From positions 19,866 to 83,865 of the forward strand of contig NZ_JYNX01000062.1 of the NCBI RefSeq assembly GCF_001044255.1: 64,000 nt of DNA, in the 5' to 3' direction. Below, in pieces: positions 25,720 to 32,619 of this stretch; the first letter of the stretch is position 1; every line of letters begins with the position of its first letter. This DNA comes from Mycolicibacterium chubuense. Lineage in GTDB: Bacteria > Actinomycetota > Actinomycetes > Mycobacteriales > Mycobacteriaceae. The position numbers were made by a program, and so were the translations under genes. Below the pieces are notes generated by a model. It was not told the DNA's origin. It saw only the letters and a list, made by a program, of their open reading frames with translations, and ran no database searches.

Positions 25720-26685
25720 TCAGGACACGAGTGGGTGGCACTCCCGGACGCGCTCGATCCACCACTGCCGGCGTGCGGGCGGTGCCGCCAACGCCGCGAT
25801 CCGGGCCGGGTCGGGGGCCGCCGCGGCCGCGGGCAGGAAGCCGTCGACCGGCACCAACGGGCCGGCGACGTCCTCGACGAACAAGCCGCCGGTGCCGAGC
25901 CCGCAGGCGTGCCTCAGCTCGGGCAGGCATCCCGCGGCGACGAGTCCGGCGCCGATGCCGACCGCCGAGTCCAGCGCACTCGACACCACCACCGGGATGT
26001 CGATCTGCGCGGCGATCGCCAGCATCGCGCGCACCCCGCCCAGCGGCGCCACCTTGAGCACCGCGACGTCGGCCGCACCCGAGCGCACCACATGTAGCGG
26101 GTCATCGGCCTTGCGGATGCTCTCGTCGGCGGCGACCGGGACGTCGACGCGGCGGCGCACCTCCGCCAGTTCGGGCACCGTCGCGCACGGCTGCTCGAGG
26201 TACTCCAGCGGCCCGTCGGCGGTGAGTGCCGCGGCCGCGGTCACGGCGTCCTCGACGCTCCAGCCGCCGTTGGCGTCGACCCGCACCGTCGGGACGAGGG
26301 CGCGGACGGCGTTGACGCGCGCGACGTCATCGGCCAGCGACTGCCCGGCTTCGGCCACCTTCACCTTGGCGGTGCGCGCGCCGGGGAACCGGGCGAGCAC
26401 CTCGGGGACCTGCGCGGCCGGCACGGCGGGGACGGTCGCATTGATCGGGACCCGGTCGCGCAGTGTCGACGGCATCGGCTGGTACGCGGCCTCGAGACCC
26501 GCGGCGAGCCAGTGCGCGGCCTCGGCGGGTCCGTACTCGACGAAGGCCCCGAACTCGCCCCAGCCGGCCGGGCCGTCGATCAGCGCCACCTCCCGCGTGG
26601 TGATCCCGCGGAAGCGCACCCGCATCGGCAGGGCGACGACGTGCAGGCGGTCGAGGATGTCGGCGAGGTCCATCGCTCCGATCAT
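25720..26685 (-). CDS. menC: o-Succinylbenzoate synthase MenC
   Basis: 321 residues, enolase superfamily. Dehydrates SHCHC to o-succinylbenzoate. 'PMRVRFRGITTREVALIDGP' at the N-terminus; catalytic Lys pair in 'ARTAKVKVAE' (KxK); metal ligands in 'VRVDANGGWSV' (Asp), 'LEYLEQPCA' (Glu) and 'PVAADESIRK' (Asp/Glu); second-base Lys in 'VAVLKVAPLGG'. Corresponds to Rv0553. ATG at 26685 overlaps the stop of a truncated MarR gene as ATGA; an in-frame ATG at 26673 is an alternative. Confidence 0.95.
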   Translation of the reverse strand: MIGAMDLADILDRLHVVALPMRVRFRGITTREVALIDGPAGWGEFGAFVEYGPAEAAHWLAAGLEAAYQPMPSTLRDRVPINATVPAVPAAQVPEVLARFPGARTAKVKVAEAGQSLADDVARVNAVRALVPTVRVDANGGWSVEDAVTAAAALTADGPLEYLEQPCATVPELAEVRRRVDVPVAADESIRKADDPLHVVRSGAADVAVLKVAPLGGVRAMLAIAAQIDIPVVVSSALDSAVGIGAGLVAAGCLPELRHACGLGTGGLFVEDVAGPLVPVDGFLPAAAAAPDPARIAALAAPPARRQWWIERVRECHPLVS

Positions 26686-26985
26686 CCGGCAGCCGACGGT
26701 TGCGCCTGCGCGAACGCGGCCGTGATCCGGCCGAGCCCCCGCACCAGCGCGCGGCGGTCACGTTCGCTGAGAGCGGCGCCGGCCGCGGCGACAGCCTGGC
26801 CAAGGGGCCGGTAGATCTCGGCGAGTGCGCGCCACGTCGGATCGCGCAGGGCCACGAGCACACTGCGCCGATCCCGCTCGGCGGCGCGGCGCTCGACCAG
26901 GCCTGCAGCTTCGAGCCGATCGACGAGTGCGGTGACGGATCCGCGCGACAGACCGAGGTATTCGGCCAGCGAGGCCGCACCACTG
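26682..26985 (-). pseudogene. 5'-truncated MarR-type regulator
   Basis: About 100 C-terminal residues of a MarR regulator: winged-helix core 'ASLAEYLGLSRGSVTALVDR' then 'LEAAGLVERRAAERDRRSVL', and a C-terminal helix ('LSERDRRALVRGLGRITAAF'). Reading upstream, the frame hits TGA 24 nt before this core with no start codon between. The first 40 or so residues that a MarR protein needs for dimerisation are absent. The stop still overlaps the menC ATG as ATGA, so the gene was once coupled to menC. The neighbouring sequence is the tail of a different gene on the other strand. Confidence 0.75.
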
Positions 26986-26988
26986 CCG

Positions 26989-27099
26989 CCGGGCCTGCGT
27001 CACCTGGTCGAGGCTGCCATGAGCCGCCGGGTGCGCTCCCTGCACGTCAAGGACCTCGACCAGCTCAAGGCGCACGTGGAATCACGCGCCGCGCACTGA
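26989..27099 (+). pseudogene. C-terminal remnant of an unidentified gene
   Basis: About 36 codons in the + direction ending in TGA read 'PGLRHLVEAAMSRRVRSLHV' then 'KDLDQLKAHVESRAAH', which looks like the amphipathic C-terminal helix of a real protein (it reminds me of SRPBCC-type proteins, not certain). Upstream of about 26989 the frame runs antisense into the MarR remnant. The two partial genes meet within roughly 26981-26995, consistent with a deletion junction. Confidence 0.55.
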
Positions 27100-27126
27100 T
27101 GTCCTTTTCCGTGCGTCCCGTTCGTC
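27100..27126 (+). promoter_or_regulatory. Candidate ECF42-type promoter for YCII gene 1
   Basis: TGTCCT (27100-27105), 17-nt spacer, CGTC (27123-27126). ECF42 promoters described in Streptomyces have TGTCGA at -35 and CGA/TC at -10. The -35 box here has two mismatches, while the -10 box and spacing match the second copy at 31099-31125. Confidence 0.5.
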
Positions 27127-27134
27127 TTCCTGTT

Positions 27135-27156
27135 GTGATCCCAACAGTGGGATCAC
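27135..27156. promoter_or_regulatory. Perfect inverted repeat in YCII gene 1 leader
   Basis: GTGATCCCA - ACAG - TGGGATCAC: 9-bp perfect arms, 20 nt before the YCII start codon and just after the candidate -10. It could be an operator for a repressor (for example a MarR or GntR type) or a hairpin in the 5' leader. Confidence 0.55.
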
Positions 27157-27175
27157 CCCAACAAAGGAGAACACG

Positions 27176-27529
27176 ATGCCTCAGTACGCCGCCATCAACT
27201 ACGCCGCCGACGTCGACTGGACGGCGCCCGAGCACGCCGCCGAGATGGCGGAGTACGGCGAGTTCGGCGCAACGCACGGCGCGTCGATCCGTGGTGGCGC
27301 CGCGCTGTACCCGACCTCCACTGCGACCACGGTGCGGGTTCGCGGCGCCCGCGGCGGAGAGGTCGTGCTCAGCGACGGCCCGTACGCCGAGACCAAGGAG
27401 GCGCTGACCGGCTTCTACCTCATCGAAGCCGCCGACCTCGACGAGGCCCTGCGCATCGCCGCGGACATCCCCGCAGCCTGGGGTGGTGGGGCGGTGGAGG
27501 TCCGTCCGGTCATCGACTTCGGCGGGTGA
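27176..27529 (+). CDS. YCII (DGPF-type) protein 1
   Basis: 117 residues of the YCII-related family whose members carry the DGPF motif; here it is 'VVLSDGPYAETKEALTGFYL' with DGPY. The C-terminal 'DLDEALRIAADIPAAWGGGA' helix is typical. Members are nearly always linked to ECF42 sigma factors; function unknown, possibly a small enzyme with a ferredoxin-like fold. AAAGGAG lies 7 nt before the ATG. The sigma gene starts at GTGA across its stop. Confidence 0.9.
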   Translation: MPQYAAINYAADVDWTAPEHAAEMAEYGEFGATHGASIRGGAALYPTSTATTVRVRGARGGEVVLSDGPYAETKEALTGFYLIEAADLDEALRIAADIPAAWGGGAVEVRPVIDFGG

Positions 27530-28749
27530 CCTCAGTCGATCAGCAGGTCGCCGAGACGATCCGGGCCGAGGGTGCGCGCATCCTGGCCACCCTGGTCCGG
27601 ATCGTCGGCGATCTGCACATCGCCGAGGACGCGGTCCAGGAGGCCGCGATGCGGGCGCTGCGGCAGTGGCCGGTCACCGGCATTCCCGACTCACCGCGGG
27701 CATGGCTGACCGTCACCGCCCGACGCGCCGCCATCGACGTCCTGCGCCGCGAAGGCTCCCGGACCACGAAGGAACGTGCCGCCATGGACCTGCGTGTCGA
27801 CGAGGACCCTCCCGAGCCGGTGGTCCACGACGACCTGCTGCGGCTCATCTTCACCTGCGCCCACCCCGCGCTGTCGCTCGACGCTCAGGTGACCCTCGCG
27901 CTGCGGGTGCTGTGTGGGCTGTCGACGGCGCAGATCGCCTCGGTGCTACTGAGCTCCGAGGCCGCCGTGGCCAAGCGGCTGACCCGCACGCGCGCCAAGA
28001 TCGCTCGCGCCGGTATCCCCTACCAGGTGCCGTCGGCCGCCGAACTTCCCCAGCGGCTCGCCGCGGTCTGCGCGGTCGTGTACACGCTGTACACCAGCGC
28101 CCACACCGCGACGTCGGGTCCGGACCTCAGCGACGTGGACGGCTGCCGGGAGGCGATCCGGCTCGCCCGGCTCGTGCTCGACCTGATGCCCGACGAGGGC
28201 GCGCCGATGTCGGTGCTGGCGCTGCTGTTGCTGACCGAGGCCCGCCGCGGCGCGCGCACCGACCCAGAGGGTCGTCCGATCGTGCTGGCCGAGCAGGACC
28301 GCCAGGCCTGGGACCGGGCCTCGATCGCCGAGGGGTGCCGTCTGCTCGACGCATCGCTGCGCCGCTCCGATGGAATCGCCGACCCCTATCAGTTGCAGGC
28401 CGCCATCGCCGCCGAGCATGCCCGCGCCGCGACCTACCGCGACACCGACTGGGCGGAGATCGTCCGGCTCTACACGCTGCTGGTCGACGTGCAACCGACC
28501 TCGGCCGGCCGACTGGCGCGCGCGGTCGCCGTCGCCGAACACGCGGGACCGGCCGCCGGCCTGGCTGCGTTGGCCGAGCTGGAGCCCGACCACCGCTGGC
28601 ACGCCGTGCGTGCGGAGATCCTGGCCCGGGACGGGCGCCACCGCGAGGCCATCGACGCGATGACGGCTTCGCTGGCCGGGCCCGTCAGCGAGGCGGAGGC
28701 CGCGCACCGGCGATCGCTGATCGCGCAGTGGGCCCAGCCTGCGCCGTGA
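27526..28749 (+). CDS. ECF42-type RNA polymerase sigma factor 1
   Basis: 407 residues. N-terminal sigma region 2 ('LATLVRIVGDLHIAEDAVQE', 'ALRQWPVTGIPDSPRAWLTV') and region 4 ('LALRVLCGLSTAQIASVLLS', 'EAAVAKRLTRTRAKIARAGI'). A long C-terminal extension of about 200 residues ('RLAAVCAVVYTLYTSAHTAT', 'ALLLLTEARRGARTDPEGRP') with TPR-like helices defines ECF42. No anti-sigma gene is adjacent, as usual for this group, where the extension is needed for activity. Translationally coupled to YCII gene 1, so it probably autoregulates from the upstream promoter. Confidence 0.93.
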   Translation: MTSVDQQVAETIRAEGARILATLVRIVGDLHIAEDAVQEAAMRALRQWPVTGIPDSPRAWLTVTARRAAIDVLRREGSRTTKERAAMDLRVDEDPPEPVVHDDLLRLIFTCAHPALSLDAQVTLALRVLCGLSTAQIASVLLSSEAAVAKRLTRTRAKIARAGIPYQVPSAAELPQRLAAVCAVVYTLYTSAHTATSGPDLSDVDGCREAIRLARLVLDLMPDEGAPMSVLALLLLTEARRGARTDPEGRPIVLAEQDRQAWDRASIAEGCRLLDASLRRSDGIADPYQLQAAIAAEHARAATYRDTDWAEIVRLYTLLVDVQPTSAGRLARAVAVAEHAGPAAGLAALAELEPDHRWHAVRAEILARDGRHREAIDAMTASLAGPVSEAEAAHRRSLIAQWAQPAP

Positions 28750-28860
28750 TGGCGTTCGGGGTGCGCTGCCGCCACCCATCCGGAGACGTCATGGCGACGA
28801 AGAAAGGTTGCGTCGAGCTCGGTGCGGGTAGCCGCCCGAGGTGAGAAGGAGGATGAGCCC

Positions 28861-29481
28861 GTGGTCAATCGCATCGTCAAGTTCGCCGGCCAGCTCGGGG
28901 AGTCCGCGCTGTCGATCGTTGGTGTGCGGACCGTCGAGGAGCCCCACTACATCAAGCGCCCGCTGACCGACACCGTCGAGATCCGGCAGTACGGCTCGCG
29001 GATCGCCGCCGAGACCACCGTCAGCGGTGACAAGCAGAAAGCCCTCAACACCGGGTTCCGTCGGCTCGCGGGTTACATCTTCGGCGGCAACCACCGCGAC
29101 ACCGAGATCGCGATGACTGCGCCGGTGAGCCAGCAGTCCGCCAAGGAGGAGATCGCGATGACCGCGCCCGTCTCCCAGACGGGCAGCGCCGAGGACGGCT
29201 GGACGGTGCGGTTCTTCATGCCGTCGAAGTGGTCGATGGAGACCCTGCCCGAACCCGACGACGAGAACGTCCGGCTGGTGACCGTGCCGCCCCAGACCGT
29301 CGCGGTGCTGAAGTTCACCGGTGACCGCAGTGCGGCCGCGATCGCCAGGCGTGGCGAAGAGCTGCGCACGACGTTGCGCGACAAGGGCATCGAGCCCGTC
29401 GGTGAGACGACCGCGTGGTTCTACGATCCGCCGTGGACGCTGCCGTTCCGCCGCCGCAACGAGGTCGCCGTCGGCATCTAG
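28861..29481 (+). CDS. SOUL heme-binding family protein
   Basis: 206 residues. SOUL/HBP family: 'VEEPHYIKRPLTDTVEIRQY' and 'GSRIAAETTVSGDKQKALNT' at the N-terminus, then the repeated family motif 'EIAMTAPVSQ' twice, separated by a short linker, and 'VRFFMPSKWSMETLPEPDDE'. The C-terminal 'TTAWFYDPPWTLPFRRRNEV' is the conserved ending. The family binds porphyrins or other hydrophobic ligands; no signal peptide is visible. GTG start with GAAGGAGG upstream. Its TAG shares CTAG with the stop of the convergent acyl-CoA synthetase. Confidence 0.92.
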   Translation: MVNRIVKFAGQLGESALSIVGVRTVEEPHYIKRPLTDTVEIRQYGSRIAAETTVSGDKQKALNTGFRRLAGYIFGGNHRDTEIAMTAPVSQQSAKEEIAMTAPVSQTGSAEDGWTVRFFMPSKWSMETLPEPDDENVRLVTVPPQTVAVLKFTGDRSAAAIARRGEELRTTLRDKGIEPVGETTAWFYDPPWTLPFRRRNEVAVGI

Positions 29482-31040
29482 ACCGTCGCGCGGTCCCGGC
29501 CGTCCCAATGCGGTTTGCGCAGTTCCTTTTTCAGGACCTTGCCGGTGGGGTTACGGGGTAGCTCGTCGGTGATGTCGACGGACTTGGGGCACTTGTAGGC
29601 GGCCAACCGCTCGCGTGCGAACGCGATCAGGTCCTTCTCCGAGACCTCCGATTCGACCACGACGACCGCTTTGACGACCTCGCCCCACTTGTCGTCGGGC
29701 ACACCGATCACCGCGACCTCGACCACCGCCTCGTGCTCGGCGAGCACCCGCTCGACCTCGATCGAGTAGATGTTCTCTCCGCCGGAGATGATCATGTCCT
29801 TGAGCCGGTCCTCGACGAAGATGTAGCCGCCGTCGTCGACGCGGCCGATGTCACCGGTGCGGAACCAGCCGTCCTCGGTGATCGCCTCGGCGGTGGCCTC
29901 CGGCTTGTTGTGGTAGCCCTTCATCAACTGCGGTGTCTTGAACCACAATTCGCCCTGCTCACCGGTGGGCACGTCCTCGAGGGTGTCGGGGTCGACGACC
30001 CGCACCTCGGCGTTGGGGACCAGCGTGCCCGCGCTCGAGAGCCGCTCCTCGCGGCCGGGATCGCGGTGCGCCTCGGGCAGTAGATGGCTGATCACACCGC
30101 ACACCTCGGTGAGCCCGTAGGCCTGGATGAAGTCGGTGTCCGGCCACGCCTGCAACGCCTGCCGCAGCAGGGGCAGCGGCATGGGCGACGCCCCGTAGGC
30201 GTAGGTCTTCAGCGCGGCGAACAGCTTGACCGCGTCCTCGCCCGACTCGAGCACCTTGGCCAGCACCGCCGGCACCAGGAAGGTGCGGTTGGCGCCCTTG
30301 AGGATCGCCCCCGCCAGCGCCGCGCCGTCGACGTCACGGGTCATCACGCTCGGGAAGCCGTCGTGAATGCCGAACTGCACGTAGGACGAACCGCCGACGT
30401 GGAACAGCGGCATCGACACCATGTTCTTGTCGCCCTCGTCGAACTCGAAGCCCTCGTGGGCGTTCACGGTGTGGGCGATGATGTTGGCCTGCGTGAGCTC
30501 GACACCCTTGGGCCGGCCGGTGGTGCCCGACGAGTACATGATGATCGCCACGTCGCCCGGTTCCACGTCCTCGGAACGCTGCACCGGCGTCGACGCGGCG
30601 AGAATCTGTTCGTACTCGTCATCGCCTTCCGGTGTCACGGCGATGACGTGCTCGATGTTGGTCAGCTTGTCGCGGATCCGGTCGATCGAGGACATGAACT
30701 CCGCGCCCACGATCAGCACCTTGGCGCCGGAGTCGTTGAGCACGTAGTCGAGTTCGTCGGCGGCCAGCCGGAAGTTGATGATCGCGGTGGCGGCGCCCAG
30801 CGACGCGGCGGCGATCGTCGTCTCGACACACGCGGGATGGTTCTTGTCGAGAAACGCCACCACATCCCCGCGCCCGACGCCGCGTTCGGTCAGCGCCCCG
30901 GCCAGCCGTCGGATCCGGTCGTCCCACTGCGCCCAGGTCCAGTTGCGGTCGAAATAGTCCATCGCCTCGGCGTCGGGGGTGGTGGCCGCCCAGTGGGCGA
31001 CTCGTTCGTCGAGGAAGCGGGGTTCGGGCAGATCGGCCAT
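29478..31040 (-). CDS. Acyl-CoA synthetase (FadD-type)
   Basis: 520 residues, ANL superfamily. Activates a carboxylic acid to acyl-AMP and then acyl-CoA. AMP-binding P-loop 'IIMYSSGTTGRPKGVELTQA' (A3); 'YGLTEVCGV' (A5); 'GWFRTGDIGRVDDGGYIFVE' (A7); 'DRLKDMIISGGENIYSIEVE' (A8); C-terminal catalytic Lys in 'PRNPTGKVLKKELRKP' (A10). Start ATG 31040 ('ADLPEPRFLDERVAHWA'). FadD-numbered homolog not assigned; substrate probably a fatty or aromatic acid. Divergent from YCII gene 2, with a 153-bp gap that holds the ECF-type promoter. Confidence 0.93.
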   Translation of the reverse strand: MADLPEPRFLDERVAHWAATTPDAEAMDYFDRNWTWAQWDDRIRRLAGALTERGVGRGDVVAFLDKNHPACVETTIAAASLGAATAIINFRLAADELDYVLNDSGAKVLIVGAEFMSSIDRIRDKLTNIEHVIAVTPEGDDEYEQILAASTPVQRSEDVEPGDVAIIMYSSGTTGRPKGVELTQANIIAHTVNAHEGFEFDEGDKNMVSMPLFHVGGSSYVQFGIHDGFPSVMTRDVDGAALAGAILKGANRTFLVPAVLAKVLESGEDAVKLFAALKTYAYGASPMPLPLLRQALQAWPDTDFIQAYGLTEVCGVISHLLPEAHRDPGREERLSSAGTLVPNAEVRVVDPDTLEDVPTGEQGELWFKTPQLMKGYHNKPEATAEAITEDGWFRTGDIGRVDDGGYIFVEDRLKDMIISGGENIYSIEVERVLAEHEAVVEVAVIGVPDDKWGEVVKAVVVVESEVSEKDLIAFARERLAAYKCPKSVDITDELPRNPTGKVLKKELRKPHWDGRDRATV

Positions 31041-31098
31041 GGTCGACAAGCGTGCCACGCCCACGCGTGCCCCGAGGCGAAACTTTTCTTCCCGCTCG

Positions 31099-31125
31099 TG
31101 TCGATTTGCGCCCGCGCCGATCGAC
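31099..31125 (+). promoter_or_regulatory. Candidate ECF42-type promoter for YCII gene 2
   Basis: TGTCGA (31099-31104), 17-nt spacer, CGAC (31122-31125). This agrees exactly with the -35 TGTCGA / -10 CGA/TC pattern known for ECF42 sigma factors. It implies a leader of about 60 nt before the YCII start codon. Confidence 0.65.
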
Positions 31126-31193
31126 GAGTGGGTGAAGGGCATCCTGAACAAGACCTGACGAGCCCTTCCCACCGAGAAAGAAGGAGAGAGACC

Positions 31194-31613
31194 ATGACCC
31201 GCTACATGCTGATCCTGCGGTCCACCCCCGAGGCCGAGAAGGCCATGGAGAACGTCGACTTCAACGAGGTCATCGCCGCGATGGGCCGCTACAACGAGGA
31301 GCTCCTCAAAGCCGGGGTGCTGCTCGCAGGAGAAGGCCTGGCAGGGCCCGAGGAGGGTTTCGTCGTGAACTTCGACGCCGAGACGCCGGTGATCACCGAC
31401 GGCCCGTACACCGAGGCCAAGGAACTGTTCAACGGCTTCTGGATCCTCGGAGTGTCGTCGATCGAGGAAGCCAAGCAGTGGGCGTTGAAGTGCCCGCTGG
31501 GCCACGGCGCGCGGCTCGAGGTGCGGCGCATCACCGAGACCGAAGAGTTCCCGCAGGACAACGAGTGGGTGCAGAAGGAGATGCAGTGGAAGAAGGAGGG
31601 CTACCCGGGCTGA
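31194..31613 (+). CDS. YCII (DGPF-type) protein 2
   Basis: 139 residues. 'MTRYMLILRSTPEAEKAMEN' start and the family motif 'VITDGPYTEAKELFNGFWIL' (DGPY), followed by 'SIEEAKQWALKCPLGHGARL' and a Glu/Lys-rich tail. Second member of the YCII family in the window. Unlike gene 1 it has no sigma gene directly after it; the second ECF42 gene lies 2.7 kb away beyond fadD8. Strong ribosome-binding site GAAGGAGAG. Ends in a hairpin shared with the convergent secreted protein gene. Confidence 0.9.
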   Translation: MTRYMLILRSTPEAEKAMENVDFNEVIAAMGRYNEELLKAGVLLAGEGLAGPEEGFVVNFDAETPVITDGPYTEAKELFNGFWILGVSSIEEAKQWALKCPLGHGARLEVRRITETEEFPQDNEWVQKEMQWKKEGYPG

Positions 31614-31625
31614 GCCCCCAGCGCC

Positions 31626-31659
31626 CCGGCATGGCGGCCCGTGCGGACCGCCATGCCGG
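31626..31659. terminator. Bidirectional hairpin terminator
   Basis: Perfect 12-bp arms (CCGGCATGGCGG / CCGCCATGCCGG) with a 10-nt loop, between the stops of convergent YCII gene 2 and the secreted protein gene. Confidence 0.75.
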
Positions 31660-31667
31660 CGCGGCGG

Positions 31668-32444
31668 TCAGACGTCCTGTTCGACGTGGCCGAATTCGAC
31701 GTTCTTGCCGTTGAAGTCGCCCTTGCAGGACACCGTCACGTGGTAGGTCGACAGCGGCGGCGGCGGGAGCACCGGGAAGCTGGTGCTGCCGTTCGGGCCG
31801 ATCGAGAACGTCTTGTTGACCCCCGGCAGCACCGGGTTCGTCGCGACGTAGGTGCACGTGCCGGCCAGCGCCGAGGTGTTGGTGATGTTCACCGTCCAGC
31901 TGGTCAACCCCCGGTCGAACGCCAACCGGATCGCGTCGGTGGGAGCGACGGGGTCGGGCTTCGGGGGGTCCGGCACAGCGACGGGTGCGGGCGCCGGGTT
32001 GGCGGCCGGTGCCGGGGCCGCCTCGACCGGCTTCGCCGGGGCGCCCAGCACGATCGTCACCACGTCGACCTCCCGATCCTCGTGCCGGACGAAGCCGACA
32101 CCGAAGTCGGTGAAGTCGCAGTTGGTGATCACCCCGCCCGCACCGCGCGAATACGCGCTGGTCGTCGCCGCGGCCTGCGGATCACCGGACCCGAGGAACG
32201 CGAGCGTCCGCCCGTTGTATCCGGCGGGCTGTCCGTCGACCGGGTTCTCGGAGCGCGCATAGGTCTGAGCAGCGCCCTCGAGGACGCCTCTGTCGTACTT
32301 CAGCGCCGGGCAGCGCGCCGGACGGTCCTTGTTGACGGTGTTGATGATCGCGTCCAGCGGGTCGGCGTGCGCGACGGGCATCGCTGCGAGCGAGCCGGCG
32401 AATGCGGTGGCCAGGGCCAGCGAAACGGCAGTTCGGGTGGTCAT
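31668..32444 (-). CDS. Secreted protein with CAP-like N-domain and Pro/Ala linker
   Basis: 258 residues. Signal peptide ('TAVSLALATAFAGSLAAMPV', cleavage near AHA-DP). Residues 30-130 resemble a divergent CAP/SCP-type domain ('ARCPALKYDRGVLEGAAQTY', 'RGAGGVITNCDFTDFGVGFV'). A Pro/Ala linker ('EAAPAPAANPAPAPVAVPDP') follows. The C-terminal 100 residues form a small beta-rich domain with two cysteines ('GTCTYVATNPVLPGVNKTFS', 'YHVTVSCKGDFNGKNVEFG'). Function unknown; exported. The long upstream in-frame extension is antisense to fadD8. ATG 32444 has GGGGAGAA upstream. Confidence 0.8.
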   Translation of the reverse strand: MTTRTAVSLALATAFAGSLAAMPVAHADPLDAIINTVNKDRPARCPALKYDRGVLEGAAQTYARSENPVDGQPAGYNGRTLAFLGSGDPQAAATTSAYSRGAGGVITNCDFTDFGVGFVRHEDREVDVVTIVLGAPAKPVEAAPAPAANPAPAPVAVPDPPKPDPVAPTDAIRLAFDRGLTSWTVNITNTSALAGTCTYVATNPVLPGVNKTFSIGPNGSTSFPVLPPPPLSTYHVTVSCKGDFNGKNVEFGHVEQDV

Positions 32445-32594
32445 CAGAAGTTCTCCCCTCGGTGTCGGCCGGCGCTCTGCCTGCCGTCGAGGAAAGTGTT
32501 TCGGCTGCAGTATTTGCGATCGCGCGTAGTCGACTACGCGACTTAAGCGGCCCCCGCCGTCGTCGCCCCGGGTACCGGGCCTGGTGACTAAAAT

Positions 32595-32608
32595 TGGAAC
32601 ACGTTCTA
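32595..32608. promoter_or_regulatory. KstR-type operator
   Basis: TGGAACACGTTCTA matches the KstR consensus TnnAACnnGTTnnA at every fixed position. It lies 11 bp before the fadD8 start codon, in the gap between fadD8 and the divergent secreted protein gene. KstR is the TetR repressor of cholesterol catabolism genes. Confidence 0.65.
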
Positions 32609-32619
32609 GTCTGTAGCGC

